From the NCBI GenBank assembly GCA_016932955.1, contig JAFGBV010000112.1:1-39157 (forward strand): a stretch of DNA of 39,157 nucleotides. The letters are read 5' to 3'. The notes under the pieces were generated by a model. The model was not told the origin of the DNA, did not search any database, and saw nothing but the letters and a program-made list of their open reading frames with translations. Source of the DNA: Anaerolineales bacterium (GTDB taxonomy: Bacteria > Chloroflexota > Anaerolineae > Anaerolineales > UBA4823). The position numbers and the translations under genes are program-made. Shown here piece by piece: positions 24,902-33,099 of this stretch; position 1 is the stretch's first letter; the number at the start of each line of letters is the position of its first letter.

Positions 24902-27580
24902 CTAGCCACCCAATCTCTGCAAACGTTGCCGGGCAATCTCGATTTTACTTGCATATTGAGGTGTCGCGAGCGAAAGGAATTGCTGATAGGATCGTAGAGC
25001 AGCTTTTGGTAGATTATTATAATCTTCAGAACTCGCCTTGATGAACCAGGCGTCGATATGGCGCGGATTCAACTCAAGTACTTTATTAGCACAGGAAATT
25101 GCATCATCAAACCGGAACAGCAAGAAATAGCATTGTGCTTTATTGCTCCAGGCAAATACAAGATTGGGATTTAGATCAAGTGCTTTGTCGGAATAGGAAA
25201 TTGCTTCTGTATATCGCTTAAGAAGCATGGCACACATTCCTTTGTTATTAAACGCCATAACATTTTGAGGATCCAACTCAAGCACTTTATCAAAGCACAT
25301 AAGTGCTTCTTCATTAGGTCTGAACTTGGTGAGACAATTTCCCTTATTAAACCAGGCAATTAGCAAACCAGGGTCCAATTCAAGGGCCTTGTCATAACAC
25401 ACCAGGGCTTCTTCAAAACGGCCCAGTGCATCAAGGCTATTCCCTTTATTAACCCAAGCGGCAGTTAAGGACGGGTTTAATTCAAGTGATTTTTCAAGGC
25501 AATAAATCGCCTCATCGAAAAGGCCACGCTGATTAAGATCGTTTCCTTTGTTGTTCCAAGCTTCTGCAGTTATCGGATCGGGGGTATTGGCTCTGCTTAC
25601 AGGCATCTTAATTTGGGTAAGTCTTTCACGAGCAAACCCCAATAATTGCGCCCATTGGCACGAATTTGCCTGTTGGGCAGGCACCAAGGCGATGAATCGC
25701 TGGTAGGAATCCGTAGCATCCGGGATTTTGACAGCCTCCTCCTCTGATAAACCTTTGTAGAACCAAACTAAAGCTTCTTGTGGTTCAATTTTCAAAGCTT
25801 TTTCATAACACTGTATGGCCTCGTTGAAATTCTTGAGTTGGTGTAGACAATTCCCTTTGCTGACCCAAGCTTTAGCGTTACTTGGGTCAAGCTGGAGTGC
25901 TTGGTTATTGCACTGAACCCCCTCCTCGAAACGATCAAGGTCAGTGAATGTAAGGCCTTTGTAGTACCAAGCTAGAGTATAAGCAGGATCGATCTCAAGT
26001 GATCTACTGTAGCAACTGATTGCTTCATCAAATTGTCTCAGGCTTCTTAGGCAGACCCCTTTTTCATACCAGGCTCTTGCATCTCTGGGATCAATCTTGA
26101 GAATTTGATTGTAACAATCAATAGCTTCAGAAAACCGATTGAGGCAGGCAAGGCAATTACCCTTATTCTGCCAGGCGCTAGTGTACCGTTGGTCACGCTC
26201 AAGAGCCATTTCAAGGCAACCGATCGCTTCATCGTAACGACCAAGCGTGTAAAGGGCTCCTCCCTTATTGCTCCAGAACATTGCAAGGGAAGGATCAAGC
26301 GCGAGAGCGTGGTCCAAATAACCAAGGGCTTCTTCTTTGCGACCTAGCGCGATCAGGCACTGCCCTTTGTTATTCCAAGCCATTGCCAGGTGCGGGTCAA
26401 TCTCCAAAGCTTTTTCATAGCATAGGATGGCCTCCTCATGCCGAGCCAGACTATCCAAACTTGCGCCCTTGTTGATTAACTCCCCGGTCTCTAATTCCTT
26501 CAACTGTGGAAGAATGATTTCTTCTCCGGTCTGATTCTTCAGTATCGGTTCCAGATCACCTCGCACATCTTTGAAAGCCTGGTACCGCTTCTCCGGTGAC
26601 TTCTCAAGACAGCGCTGGATAATCGGAAACAGAGGCGAGTTCAAGTGCGGTACGGGGGAATCACGATGAAGCTGGTACATCGTCTGTAAAAACTCTACCA
26701 TTGCTTGGCCAGAATTATCTTTTGGTAAAGGGGCAAGGAAGGGCAATCGATTGGCTGCTGCCATCTGGTAGAGAATGATCCCAAAGCTGTAGATGTCGCT
26801 GCGTTCATCACACCCGGCGGCATTTTCGAATTGTTCCGGGGGCATGTGGGTGGGAGTGCCAAACCCAACTCCAAGCATCGTCTGTCCGGAGAGAGCAGGT
26901 CCTTTCGATCGAGCTCCCAAACCGACTGAGCCCATTGTTGGTGATTCACTGAGCACACCTGCCAGACCGAAATCTGTGATCTTGACGGTTTTATCCTGGC
27001 TGATCATTATGTTGGCCGGTTTTAGGTCACGATGGGCGCGCACGCCTTTTGAGTAAGCATATTCCATGCCGTGGCAGATCTGGATTGCCCATCGCAGACT
27101 CTGCGTCAGGTCAGGAGGCCGCTGCTGCAGGTAGCCATCTAGTGTATTTAACCCCTCAACATTTGGGGCGATGTATTCCATCGCTATAAAAATCCTGCCG
27201 GATATCTCGTCCACGTAACTGGCCCGTACCAGGTAGGGGTGACGCCCAAGCTCGATCCAAATACTCGCCTCCCGATGGAAACGCTTTCTAACCTCTTGAT
27301 CTGAAAGATATTCACCTAGGAAGGTTTTCAGAGCGTATATTTCTCCTCTTCCGTAGGAATCAACCGAATTGACCAGATACACAATGCCAAAACCGCCTTT
27401 GCCCAATACTCTGTAGACTTCATATTTCTGACCGATAAAATCCCCTTTCTGGAATGTTGCTGTTGGTTGGGGATATTGCTCTGGTGTTAAGTTTGGCGCA
27501 GCCACTCGGTCTAGCCTTGGTTCCGATTGAGAGACTTTCTTGAATAACTTACTAAACCATTTACCAGAAGAATCGCTCAT
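24902..27580 (-). CDS. Ser/Thr kinase with two TPR arrays (14 repeats)
   Basis: The 892-aa protein has a short N-tail (MSDSSGKWFSKLFKK) and a kinase at about 50-345 with GKGGFGIVY, YALK, AHRDLKPANI and ITDFG. A LKNQTGEEI linker leads to TPRs from about 368. Eight repeats (KG-C-L/ALE-DP pattern) are followed by a capping segment ending AQLLGFARERLTQI, then six more repeats and a second similar cap (IEIARQRLQRLGG). The internal cap indicates that two complete arrays were joined. TPRs bind peptide partners, so this is probably the main protein-docking kinase of the cluster. A GGAAG ribosome site lies 8 bases upstream of the ATG. The gene lies 69 bases after the 609-aa paralogue and 38 bases before the Clp gene. 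No membrane segment is present. Confidence 0.92.
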   Translation of the reverse strand: MSDSSGKWFSKLFKKVSQSEPRLDRVAAPNLTPEQYPQPTATFQKGDFIGQKYEVYRVLGKGGFGIVYLVNSVDSYGRGEIYALKTFLGEYLSDQEVRKRFHREASIWIELGRHPYLVRASYVDEISGRIFIAMEYIAPNVEGLNTLDGYLQQRPPDLTQSLRWAIQICHGMEYAYSKGVRAHRDLKPANIMISQDKTVKITDFGLAGVLSESPTMGSVGLGARSKGPALSGQTMLGVGFGTPTHMPPEQFENAAGCDERSDIYSFGIILYQMAAANRLPFLAPLPKDNSGQAMVEFLQTMYQLHRDSPVPHLNSPLFPIIQRCLEKSPEKRYQAFKDVRGDLEPILKNQTGEEIILPQLKELETGELINKGASLDSLARHEEAILCYEKALEIDPHLAMAWNNKGQCLIALGRKEEALGYLDHALALDPSLAMFWSNKGGALYTLGRYDEAIGCLEMALERDQRYTSAWQNKGNCLACLNRFSEAIDCYNQILKIDPRDARAWYEKGVCLRSLRQFDEAISCYSRSLEIDPAYTLAWYYKGLTFTDLDRFEEGVQCNNQALQLDPSNAKAWVSKGNCLHQLKNFNEAIQCYEKALKIEPQEALVWFYKGLSEEEAVKIPDATDSYQRFIALVPAQQANSCQWAQLLGFARERLTQIKMPVSRANTPDPITAEAWNNKGNDLNQRGLFDEAIYCLEKSLELNPSLTAAWVNKGNSLDALGRFEEALVCYDKALELDPGLLIAWFNKGNCLTKFRPNEEALMCFDKVLELDPQNVMAFNNKGMCAMLLKRYTEAISYSDKALDLNPNLVFAWSNKAQCYFLLFRFDDAISCANKVLELNPRHIDAWFIKASSEDYNNLPKAALRSYQQFLSLATPQYASKIEIARQRLQRLGG

Positions 27581-27649
27581 ATTAGTTCTTCCTATTTCTA
27601 ATTCATCGTAACATCTGATACCAATGATACGAGAATTCTTAACGAATTG

Positions 27650-29479
27650 CTAGCCGATTAATTCCTTGAGGCGCTTACGGGCATATTCGATTCTTTTTAC
27701 ATCCGATGCAGGGGCAAGTTCCAGGTAATGTTTATAAGATAAGATTGCATCCTGCCTTCGGCCAATTTTATCCTCGGACAATGCTTTATTGTAATGGGCA
27801 TTAACCTGGAGCGGGGCAAGCTCAAGAACTTTATCAAAACTACGGAGCGCCTCTTCGTATCGTCCTAGGGTGTGGAGACTGTTTCCTTTGATGAACCAAG
27901 CCTCAAAATCTGCTGGATCGATTTTTAGGGCCTGTTCAAGGCAGATGATGGCTTCTTCGCTGCTTCCTAGGTTAAAAAGACTGAGACCTTTGTTGTACAA
28001 GGCATCTCGAAGGCCGGGGTCAATATGCAGGGCATCATTTAAATAGCGAATAGCCTCATTGTAACGGCCAAGCGAATTGAGACTATTGCCCTTATTTATT
28101 AACGTACTGATATGGTTTGGATCGAACTGCAAGGCCTTGTCATAACAACTGATGGCGTCTTCGAAACGGCCGAGCCCATGCAGGCTATTTCCTTTGTTGT
28201 TCCAGGCTTGGACACTAAGCGGATCTAACTTCAGGGCCTGGTCAAGGCTGAGTATGGCATCTTCGTACCGCCGAAGCTTGTTTAGACTATTCCCTTTATT
28301 CGCCCAGATCGCTGTAAGATTTGGGACAAGATTCAAGACTTGGTCATAATATGCAATGGCTTCTTCATAGCGCCCCAGGCTATCAAGACTGACCCCTCTG
28401 TGGCACCATTCCAAAACCCCAGATTCATTCGATTGTGGCGGAATGATCACTTCCCCAGTGTGATCTTTCAGTAGTTTTTCCAGATCTTGGCGCGCCTCTA
28501 AAAATGACTGGTATCTCTTTTCAGGAAGTTTATCCAGGCAGCGCCGGATGATGGGGGAAAGGGGGGAATCCAATGGCGGAACAGGTGACTGCGCGTGCTG
28601 TCTTCGTATCTCCTTCCAGAAATCTGCGCCTATGGGAGCTAGGAACGGCAATTTCCCGCGGCTGGCCATCTGAAAGAGTATGACCCCAAAACTATAAATG
28701 TCGCTGCGCTGATCACATCCGGCAGCATTGTCGAACTGTTCTGGAGCCATGTGAGTGGGAGTACCAAACCCTTGTCCATAGATGGTTTGGATTGCGCGGA
28801 TGGTTCCATTAAGTCCGGCGGCCAAACCAGGGCGTTGCACCGACGGCAATTCATTTAGTACACCTGCAAGGCCAAAATCGGTGATCTTGGCGGTCATATC
28901 TTTGCTGATCATGATATTGGCCGGTTTGAGGTCGCGATGGGCACGTACACCTTTGGAGTAAGCGTATTCCATGCCATGGCAGATGTGAATCGACCAACGC
29001 AGGCTTTGAGTCAAGTCAGGTGGATGCTGCTGCAGGTAACCATCCAGTGAGTTCAATCCATCTTCGTTTGGGGCAACATACTCCATCGCGATGTAAAGCT
29101 TGCCCGATACTTCATCAACATAATTGGCTTGTACCAGATGGGGATAGCTTCCGAGTTCTATCCATATGGTTGCTTCCTTATGAAAGCGCTTCCTGATCTC
29201 CTGGTCCGCGAGGAACTCATCTTGGAAAGTCTTCAGCGCATATTCTTTTTTCGTTTCGTGCGAATAGACCAGGTAAACGACCCCAAAGCCACCTTTTCCC
29301 AGGATCCCCTTGACCTCGTATTTCTGGCCGATGATATCCCCCTTTTTATAGGAAATGCCAGGCTGATGGTCGCCCAATTTGAATGGCATGGGACCGGCAG
29401 ATGTTCCCAGACCTTTATCTGGTTTGGACTTTCCTTTATTATCTGACCTGCGAAACCAGCTGCCAAAAAAACCACTCAT
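27650..29479 (-). CDS. Ser/Thr kinase with single TPR array
   Basis: The 609-aa paralogue of the next gene has an N-tail MSGFFGSWFRRSDNKG, a kinase (about 52-340: GKGGFGVVY, YALK, AHRDLKPANI, ITDFG) and a LKDHTGEVI linker. About seven TPRs follow (from about 355, repeated NKGNSL motif), ending in the cap IEYARKRLKELIG. Active-site residues are intact. The ATG at 29479 has GGAGA 6 bases upstream (TAGGAGATCAAG). It is the first intact gene of the minus-strand operon kinase-kinase-clp-SBD-kinase. A truncated third N-terminus lies immediately upstream. The repeats are highly alike, pointing to recent internal duplication. Cytoplasmic location is inferred from the lack of signal or membrane segments. 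Confidence 0.92.
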   Translation of the reverse strand: MSGFFGSWFRRSDNKGKSKPDKGLGTSAGPMPFKLGDHQPGISYKKGDIIGQKYEVKGILGKGGFGVVYLVYSHETKKEYALKTFQDEFLADQEIRKRFHKEATIWIELGSYPHLVQANYVDEVSGKLYIAMEYVAPNEDGLNSLDGYLQQHPPDLTQSLRWSIHICHGMEYAYSKGVRAHRDLKPANIMISKDMTAKITDFGLAGVLNELPSVQRPGLAAGLNGTIRAIQTIYGQGFGTPTHMAPEQFDNAAGCDQRSDIYSFGVILFQMASRGKLPFLAPIGADFWKEIRRQHAQSPVPPLDSPLSPIIRRCLDKLPEKRYQSFLEARQDLEKLLKDHTGEVIIPPQSNESGVLEWCHRGVSLDSLGRYEEAIAYYDQVLNLVPNLTAIWANKGNSLNKLRRYEDAILSLDQALKLDPLSVQAWNNKGNSLHGLGRFEDAISCYDKALQFDPNHISTLINKGNSLNSLGRYNEAIRYLNDALHIDPGLRDALYNKGLSLFNLGSSEEAIICLEQALKIDPADFEAWFIKGNSLHTLGRYEEALRSFDKVLELAPLQVNAHYNKALSEDKIGRRQDAILSYKHYLELAPASDVKRIEYARKRLKELIG

Positions 29480-29527
29480 CTTGATCTCCTACAGGTTCAA
29501 CCAAGTTAGAAGAGCCTTACTTATCCG

Positions 29528-29590
29528 CTATTCAAGTTGTGGATTCTTCTTGAGCACCTTGCTAAACCAATTGTCAGAAGAACCGCTCAT
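29528..29590 (-). pseudogene. 20-codon N-terminal stub of a third kinase-TPR paralogue
   Basis: A minus-strand ATG at 29590 opens MSGSSDNWFSKVLKKN and stops at 29528-29530 after 20 codons. It aligns with the first residues of the 892-aa kinase (MSDSSGKWFSKLFKK), and GGAGAAAATAGAG precedes it. It is either the scar left when a third tandem paralogue was deleted down to its N-tail, or a leader peptide derived from one. It lies 48 bases before the start of the 609-aa kinase gene. Confidence 0.65.
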
Positions 29591-29959
29591 CTCTATTTTC
29601 TCCTTTGCCACGTACATCCCAGGGGAATGGTTTTTCGTTAAGATAGTATGTTTTTGGCAATCGAAAAACCAACCATTTTAATCACGAAGTACTCTTCGCT
29701 TCGGCAGATTGCATGTAAAAACTTCACGACGAGAAGCCATCAAGGGGTAAAAGCATAGTGGTGATATGCACACCACAGCATGTGTTTTCACAATACAACG
29801 GGTTAGCCATTGCCAAGTTTGCCAATAAAGGTGTTCGAAAATCTGTAAACCTTTAGTGTGATAAAGCAGATGTGACGAGCAGTATTAATGCTTCGGGTTC
29901 TTTATATGCTCCATAAAATTTGACGGCTTCTTGAGACTCTTCGCACAAAAAAGCTTGTT
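29591..29959. other. Intergenic region upstream of the kinase/clp operon
   Basis: No gene is visible. A 6-bp hairpin GTGGTG/CACCAC with a 7-base loop lies at 29758-29776. A weak minus-strand promoter candidate (TTGGTT about 18 bases from TACTAT, around 29645-29680) would serve the kinase/clp operon. Composition is AT-rich. Confidence 0.3.
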
Positions 29960-30988
29960 TCAGGGGGAATCGCTGGTGCTTTTATTAGGCGTATTCGTCG
30001 CCGATGGTGATAAGGGCTTGTAATTTGATTCGGGCTTGTCAGGAAGGTCGGAGATGGTATTATCAATTTCAGATCGCACTTGTTCCAACCATTGAGATCT
30101 GCGCTCTTCATCATGGTAATACCACCTCAGAATCCTGATTAATGCGTTCGCGACTGCATACTCCTCAGGTGTCCAACGCTTGGGTTGGGGAGTTGGACTG
30201 CTAGCGTGTTTTTCCCTAATAACGCCTGTTTGGAATTCTCCTGCTGCCCACCCTATTGAGAGAATCTCGCCCTCTGTTTGAAGGAATTGATCTAAAGCAA
30301 TGATATCGTCAAGAAGTATTCTGTCAGTTAATCCAGTCTCCAAGCGGCTCAACGCGCTGCGAGAAATCCCTGTTTTGGCGGCAAATCCTCTGAGGGATAT
30401 GTTTAGACTTATGGCTGTGCGAAGGCTGCGGGCGTAAGCCCCAATATCAGCCGGAATTAGAATACCACCCTCTTTGAAGACAACCTTGATTTCACCGGCA
30501 GGTATATCTGCTGGGTAGGGAGTTGATCGATAACGATATAATGCTGGGTGAATCGGTCGAGACCTGTACCTATCGGATACTGGATGTGATTTGATCCTTT
30601 CCCTGTATTGCGTAGTGCTAGGGTCAGGGAGATTATTTACACCTTCCTCGAGTATTCCGGCTGCTGCTTCATTATCCTGTGAATACAATTCCAAAAACTT
30701 TTCAACATCTGCTAATACGAAAGTGGAAGATGAAGAATGGATCACCCTCATGCTCTGGCATTTGGGCATTGATTCATATATCTCAAGTTCCTTGGCAAGC
30801 TCTGGCAAACTAATCTCTAAACCATGACAAATGCAGACAGCTGAGGATAGCGTAACTTGGGTAAGGTCGTTCTCAATGCGACTTAACAAGCTGGTTGCTA
30901 AACCACTTTTATCACTTATATCTTGTAATTCAAGATTGTGTATCCGCCGATAATTTCTGAGCCAATCGTGGAATTTCATAAGATTCAC
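29960..30988 (-). CDS. Tandem XRE-type HTH regulator
   Basis: The 342-aa protein contains two Cro/C1-type HTH domains. The first is at about residues 8-70 (LELQDISDKSGLATSLLSRI and on). The second is at about 180-245 (ISLRGFAAKTGISRSALSRL). They are separated by a region containing a Ser-rich stretch (VIHSSSSTFVLADVEKF), and a Pro/Ser-rich disordered C-tail follows. It diverges from the tyrosine recombinase, whose promoter lies in the 123-base gap, so it is a likely repressor of that recombinase and of itself. Two in-frame ATGs occur (codons 1 and 4); no strong ribosome site decides between them. The final third has no recognisable domain. Confidence 0.82.
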   Translation of the reverse strand: MNLMKFHDWLRNYRRIHNLELQDISDKSGLATSLLSRIENDLTQVTLSSAVCICHGLEISLPELAKELEIYESMPKCQSMRVIHSSSSTFVLADVEKFLELYSQDNEAAAGILEEGVNNLPDPSTTQYRERIKSHPVSDRYRSRPIHPALYRYRSTPYPADIPAGEIKVVFKEGGILIPADIGAYARSLRTAISLNISLRGFAAKTGISRSALSRLETGLTDRILLDDIIALDQFLQTEGEILSIGWAAGEFQTGVIREKHASSPTPQPKRWTPEEYAVANALIRILRWYYHDEERRSQWLEQVRSEIDNTISDLPDKPESNYKPLSPSATNTPNKSTSDSP

Positions 30989-31006
30989 CTATTTATTGAA
31001 AAACAT

Positions 31007-31035
31007 TTGACAAACACACATTATGCGACTATAAT
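31007..31035 (+). promoter_or_regulatory. Consensus sigma70 promoter of the recombinase
   Basis: TTGACA (31007-31012) and TATAAT (31030-31035) are both perfect consensus hexamers with a 17-base spacer, directing transcription of the recombinase at 31127. A promoter this strong next to a divergent HTH gene implies tight repression. Confidence 0.85.
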
Positions 31036-31058
31036 ATTGTTGTCCCTATTATGCAAGT
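31020..31058. promoter_or_regulatory. Repeated ATTATGC half-sites at the recombinase promoter
   Basis: ATTATGCGACT (31020-31030) and ATTATGCAAGT (31048-31058) are direct half-sites 28 bases apart, on either side of the -10 box and start region. The first contains the TTATGCGAC core also found in the 41-bp repeats at 5752 (one change) and 10952. They may be bound by the HTH regulator or by the recombinase itself. Confidence 0.5.
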
Positions 31059-31126
31059 GAGACACAATTGCTGAATAGAATGGTTCTTGAGAAGATTATT
31101 TTGCCAAGCAAGTGAGAGAAAACCAT

Positions 31127-31567
31127 ATGTATACCCAACAGACATCCCTTCCTTCAAAATACTCTGATTTGCTCGAGGAGTTCTCCCAATATCTGCTCCT
31201 CCAACGAGAGCGGGACCCATCAACGGCAGCCAGCTATCGTTATGATGCTCGGATTTTTCTAAACTATCGCCTCTCCAAAGGGGAGGTCGATCTACCCAAT
31301 TTGATCACACCGGAAGTCTTTCCTGGTTTTGTTATCTACCTGCGCAAGCGGGGCTTGAATAACTCCACCATCAAGCGCCGACTGATAGGAACAATGCGTT
31401 TTTGGAAATTCTTGTACAAACGCAAGCTTGTCGTCCACCCACCCGTGTCGCTGGATGATATGGATATCACGGTGAAGAAAGTCTACAACCAGACGCAGCC
31501 ACTCTCCCCAACCAATTTCGCCAGAGTGCGCCAGGAGGCGACCCGTGAATTACGCCACATCTACTAA
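31127..31567 (+). CDS. Tyrosine recombinase ORF 1: core-binding (SAM-like) domain
   Basis: An ATG at 31112 gives 151 aa; the ATG at 31127 (MYTQQTSLPSKY) is equally plausible, and neither has a strong ribosome site. Residues about 12-95 (LLEEFSQYLLLQRERDPSTA, ITPEVFPGFVIYLRKRGLNN, TIKRRLIGTMRFWKFLYKR) form the helical N-terminal DNA-binding domain of phage-type integrases. The text then enters what should be a catalytic domain (QPLSPTNFARVRQEATREL) but stops. The next frame overlaps it by 23 bases and carries the catalytic residues. It is either a split recombinase produced by a frameshift or two coupled subunits. Confidence 0.75.
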   Translation: MYTQQTSLPSKYSDLLEEFSQYLLLQRERDPSTAASYRYDARIFLNYRLSKGEVDLPNLITPEVFPGFVIYLRKRGLNNSTIKRRLIGTMRFWKFLYKRKLVVHPPVSLDDMDITVKKVYNQTQPLSPTNFARVRQEATRELRHIY

Positions 31568-32495
31568 CTTTCTTTACACCCGTGACATATCCATCACCTG
31601 GATCGTCCGCGATTCCGATTTGCCGCTCAAGCTGGTCTTGGGGACTCGGCGTTTGGATGTCTTATGGGATCACTCATCCCTTCTCTTGCACGATGTGCTG
31701 ATTTGCCCAACCCCCCCTTGCTGGCCTGATTACATTGACCTGCGCGATCGCCTATTCCCTGAAGCGGAGCCGCTTTTCCCGACTGTGGATGGAAACCTCT
31801 ATCGCCCGGTTAAATACCTTGAGCGGCTGAAGAAGATGCTCTCAGATGCCAGGCAAGATACGTCTCTGTCGCATCCCAAGGAGATGACAGAGGAACAACT
31901 CCAGGCTGTAGCAAATCTGCACTTTCTGATCCAGCGCCAGGCTTATCAAGCCACCCTGGCGCTCGCCTTTTGCAGCTTGCTGGGTATGCGTCCGAGCGAA
32001 GTAGCCAAGTTGGAAAAACGGGATGTGGATTTCAGTGCCCGGCTGTTGCATCTGCGCGATACCAAGTCGCAGGAAGACCAGAAACTTCCATTGCTCACTT
32101 GTTTGGAAGAACCTCTGCAGCGATATACGATGTACCTGGCTGATGCGTACTCGCCTCTTTTTGTCAATTCAAAGGGCAGGCCATGGGAGCGGCGAGACGC
32201 TAGCCGGACAATTGCCCAGTGGGGAGTGGAGAATAACATTCGATGTCTCACCCCCCGTAAGCTGCGGGCCTCGTTGGGCTCGATGCTCTCGCGCATGAAA
32301 GTCGAGCCGTCTTTAGTGGCGCTTATCCTGCGTCATAAGGATCCGGCTACTGCTTTACGGCACTACAACGAGCGTGAGATCCAAGAAGCTTTCTGCTGTT
32401 TGGAAGGGGTGGGGGAGGCTTTCGACACCCATGCTGTGAGCAGTGGACAAGGAGACTATGATCATGTGGGTGAAATGACCGAGAGGCACATATGA
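31545..32495 (+). CDS. Tyrosine recombinase ORF 2: catalytic domain
   Basis: A GTG at 31545, inside the end of ORF 1, gives 316 aa. The first 115 residues (including LRDRLFPEAEPLFPTVDG) are not clearly a separate domain and resemble part of another integrase catalytic domain. From about residue 130 a recombinase core is seen: first Arg in LLGMRPSEVAKL, Lys in DTKSQEDQKLPL, the second box TPRKLRASLG, His in LILRHKD and nucleophilic Tyr in LRHYNE. The usual His of the HxxR box is replaced by Arg (RKLR), while R, K, R, H and Y remain, so activity is plausible. It overlaps a further start codon by ATGA at its stop and ends about 107 bases from the rnpB 3' end. Confidence 0.78.
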   Translation: MNYATSTNFLYTRDISITWIVRDSDLPLKLVLGTRRLDVLWDHSSLLLHDVLICPTPPCWPDYIDLRDRLFPEAEPLFPTVDGNLYRPVKYLERLKKMLSDARQDTSLSHPKEMTEEQLQAVANLHFLIQRQAYQATLALAFCSLLGMRPSEVAKLEKRDVDFSARLLHLRDTKSQEDQKLPLLTCLEEPLQRYTMYLADAYSPLFVNSKGRPWERRDASRTIAQWGVENNIRCLTPRKLRASLGSMLSRMKVEPSLVALILRHKDPATALRHYNEREIQEAFCCLEGVGEAFDTHAVSSGQGDYDHVGEMTERHI

Positions 32496-32602
32496 ACCGA
32501 AAAGTCATCCCTGGACGACCGCTTTGTTTGCCAAAATTCCGTGAGGTTGGCGTTTCCCGGTATGATGTTGTTAATGTTCGCAGTTACAATCGAATGCAGT
32601 CC
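32492..32602 (+). pseudogene. Possible truncated third ORF of the recombinase operon
   Basis: An ATG overlaps the recombinase stop (ATGA), which normally marks translational coupling. It opens MNRKVIPGRPLCLPKFREVG and continues about 37 codons before the frame runs into rnpB. The remaining frame to 33046 is the antisense of rnpB and is not coding. This could be the beginning of a gene cut at the rnpB boundary, or a chance frame. Confidence 0.35.
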
Positions 32603-33026
32603 CCAGGCCGACCACTAAGCCGCATTCTGTGCGCGGGCGCAGCGCGCCCGGCGATGGTCATCTCTCTGGGACCTGTGTCTCCACAGGCCTCTAGCGGCCT
32701 ACCCGAGACTGTGGCAGCATGCGCAGCGCACTGCGCATACCACCCGGAGACGAGCAGCCTCCGCACAACCCCTGGTTGTGTTCGTCCCTGCTTGGCCTTG
32801 CTCCCGGCGAGGGTTGCCTGGCCGCAGGCATTGCTGCCCGCGCCGGTGGTCTCTTACACCACCTTTTCACCCTCACGCCCCACCCTGAAAGGGTGGGGAC
32901 GCACTATGTCTCTGTGGCCCATTCAGCAAGGTTACCCCTGCCCGGGTGTTACCCGGCGCCGTGCTCTGTGGAGTGCGGACTTTCCTCTGGCACCGTCTGA
33001 TGCCAGCGACCATCCGGCCAGCCTGG
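32603..33026 (-). ncRNA. rnpB: RNase P RNA
   Basis: The minus strand holds the conserved bacterial RNase P RNA signatures: GAGGAAAGTCCGCACTCC near the 5' end, GGGTAACACCCGGGCAGGGG, a GGTGAAAAGGTGG segment and the 3' ACAGAATGCGGCTTA. Terminal segments CCAGGCTGGCC (5') and GGTCGGCCTGG (3') pair over 11 positions, two of them G-U, as stem P1 and define the ends. The length of about 424 nt is slightly above the usual 350-400. This RNA matures the 5' ends of tRNAs. It lies between the recombinase operon and the diguanylate cyclase gene. No T-run terminator was seen after the 3' end. Confidence 0.97.
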
Positions 33027-33034
33027 GGAATTTC

Positions 33035-33040
33035 ATCATA
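33035..33040 (-). promoter_or_regulatory. -10 element of rnpB
   Basis: TATGAT on the minus strand lies 8 bases before the first base of stem P1, as expected for a stable-RNA promoter. The -35 region falls in the 17-bp palindrome at 33047-33063 and has no good consensus hexamer. Confidence 0.6.
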
Positions 33041-33046
33041 CCATAA

Positions 33047-33063
33047 AATTCGAACTTCGAATT
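33047..33063. promoter_or_regulatory. 17-bp perfect palindrome between rnpB and the GGDEF gene
   Basis: AATTCGAA-C-TTCGAATT is a perfect palindrome. It occupies the -35 region of the divergent rnpB promoter and lies 37 bases before the cyclase start codon. It is an operator candidate for either gene. Confidence 0.55.
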
Positions 33064-33099
33064 GACGCCGCTCCCGTTCTGCTGTACACTCAGCATAGA

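Noticed and set aside
32492..33046. 184-aa plus-strand open frame
   Set aside because: From about 32603 it is antisense to rnpB, whose conserved cores and P1 pairing are clear. Only the first 37 codons or so are kept, as a doubtful truncated ORF.
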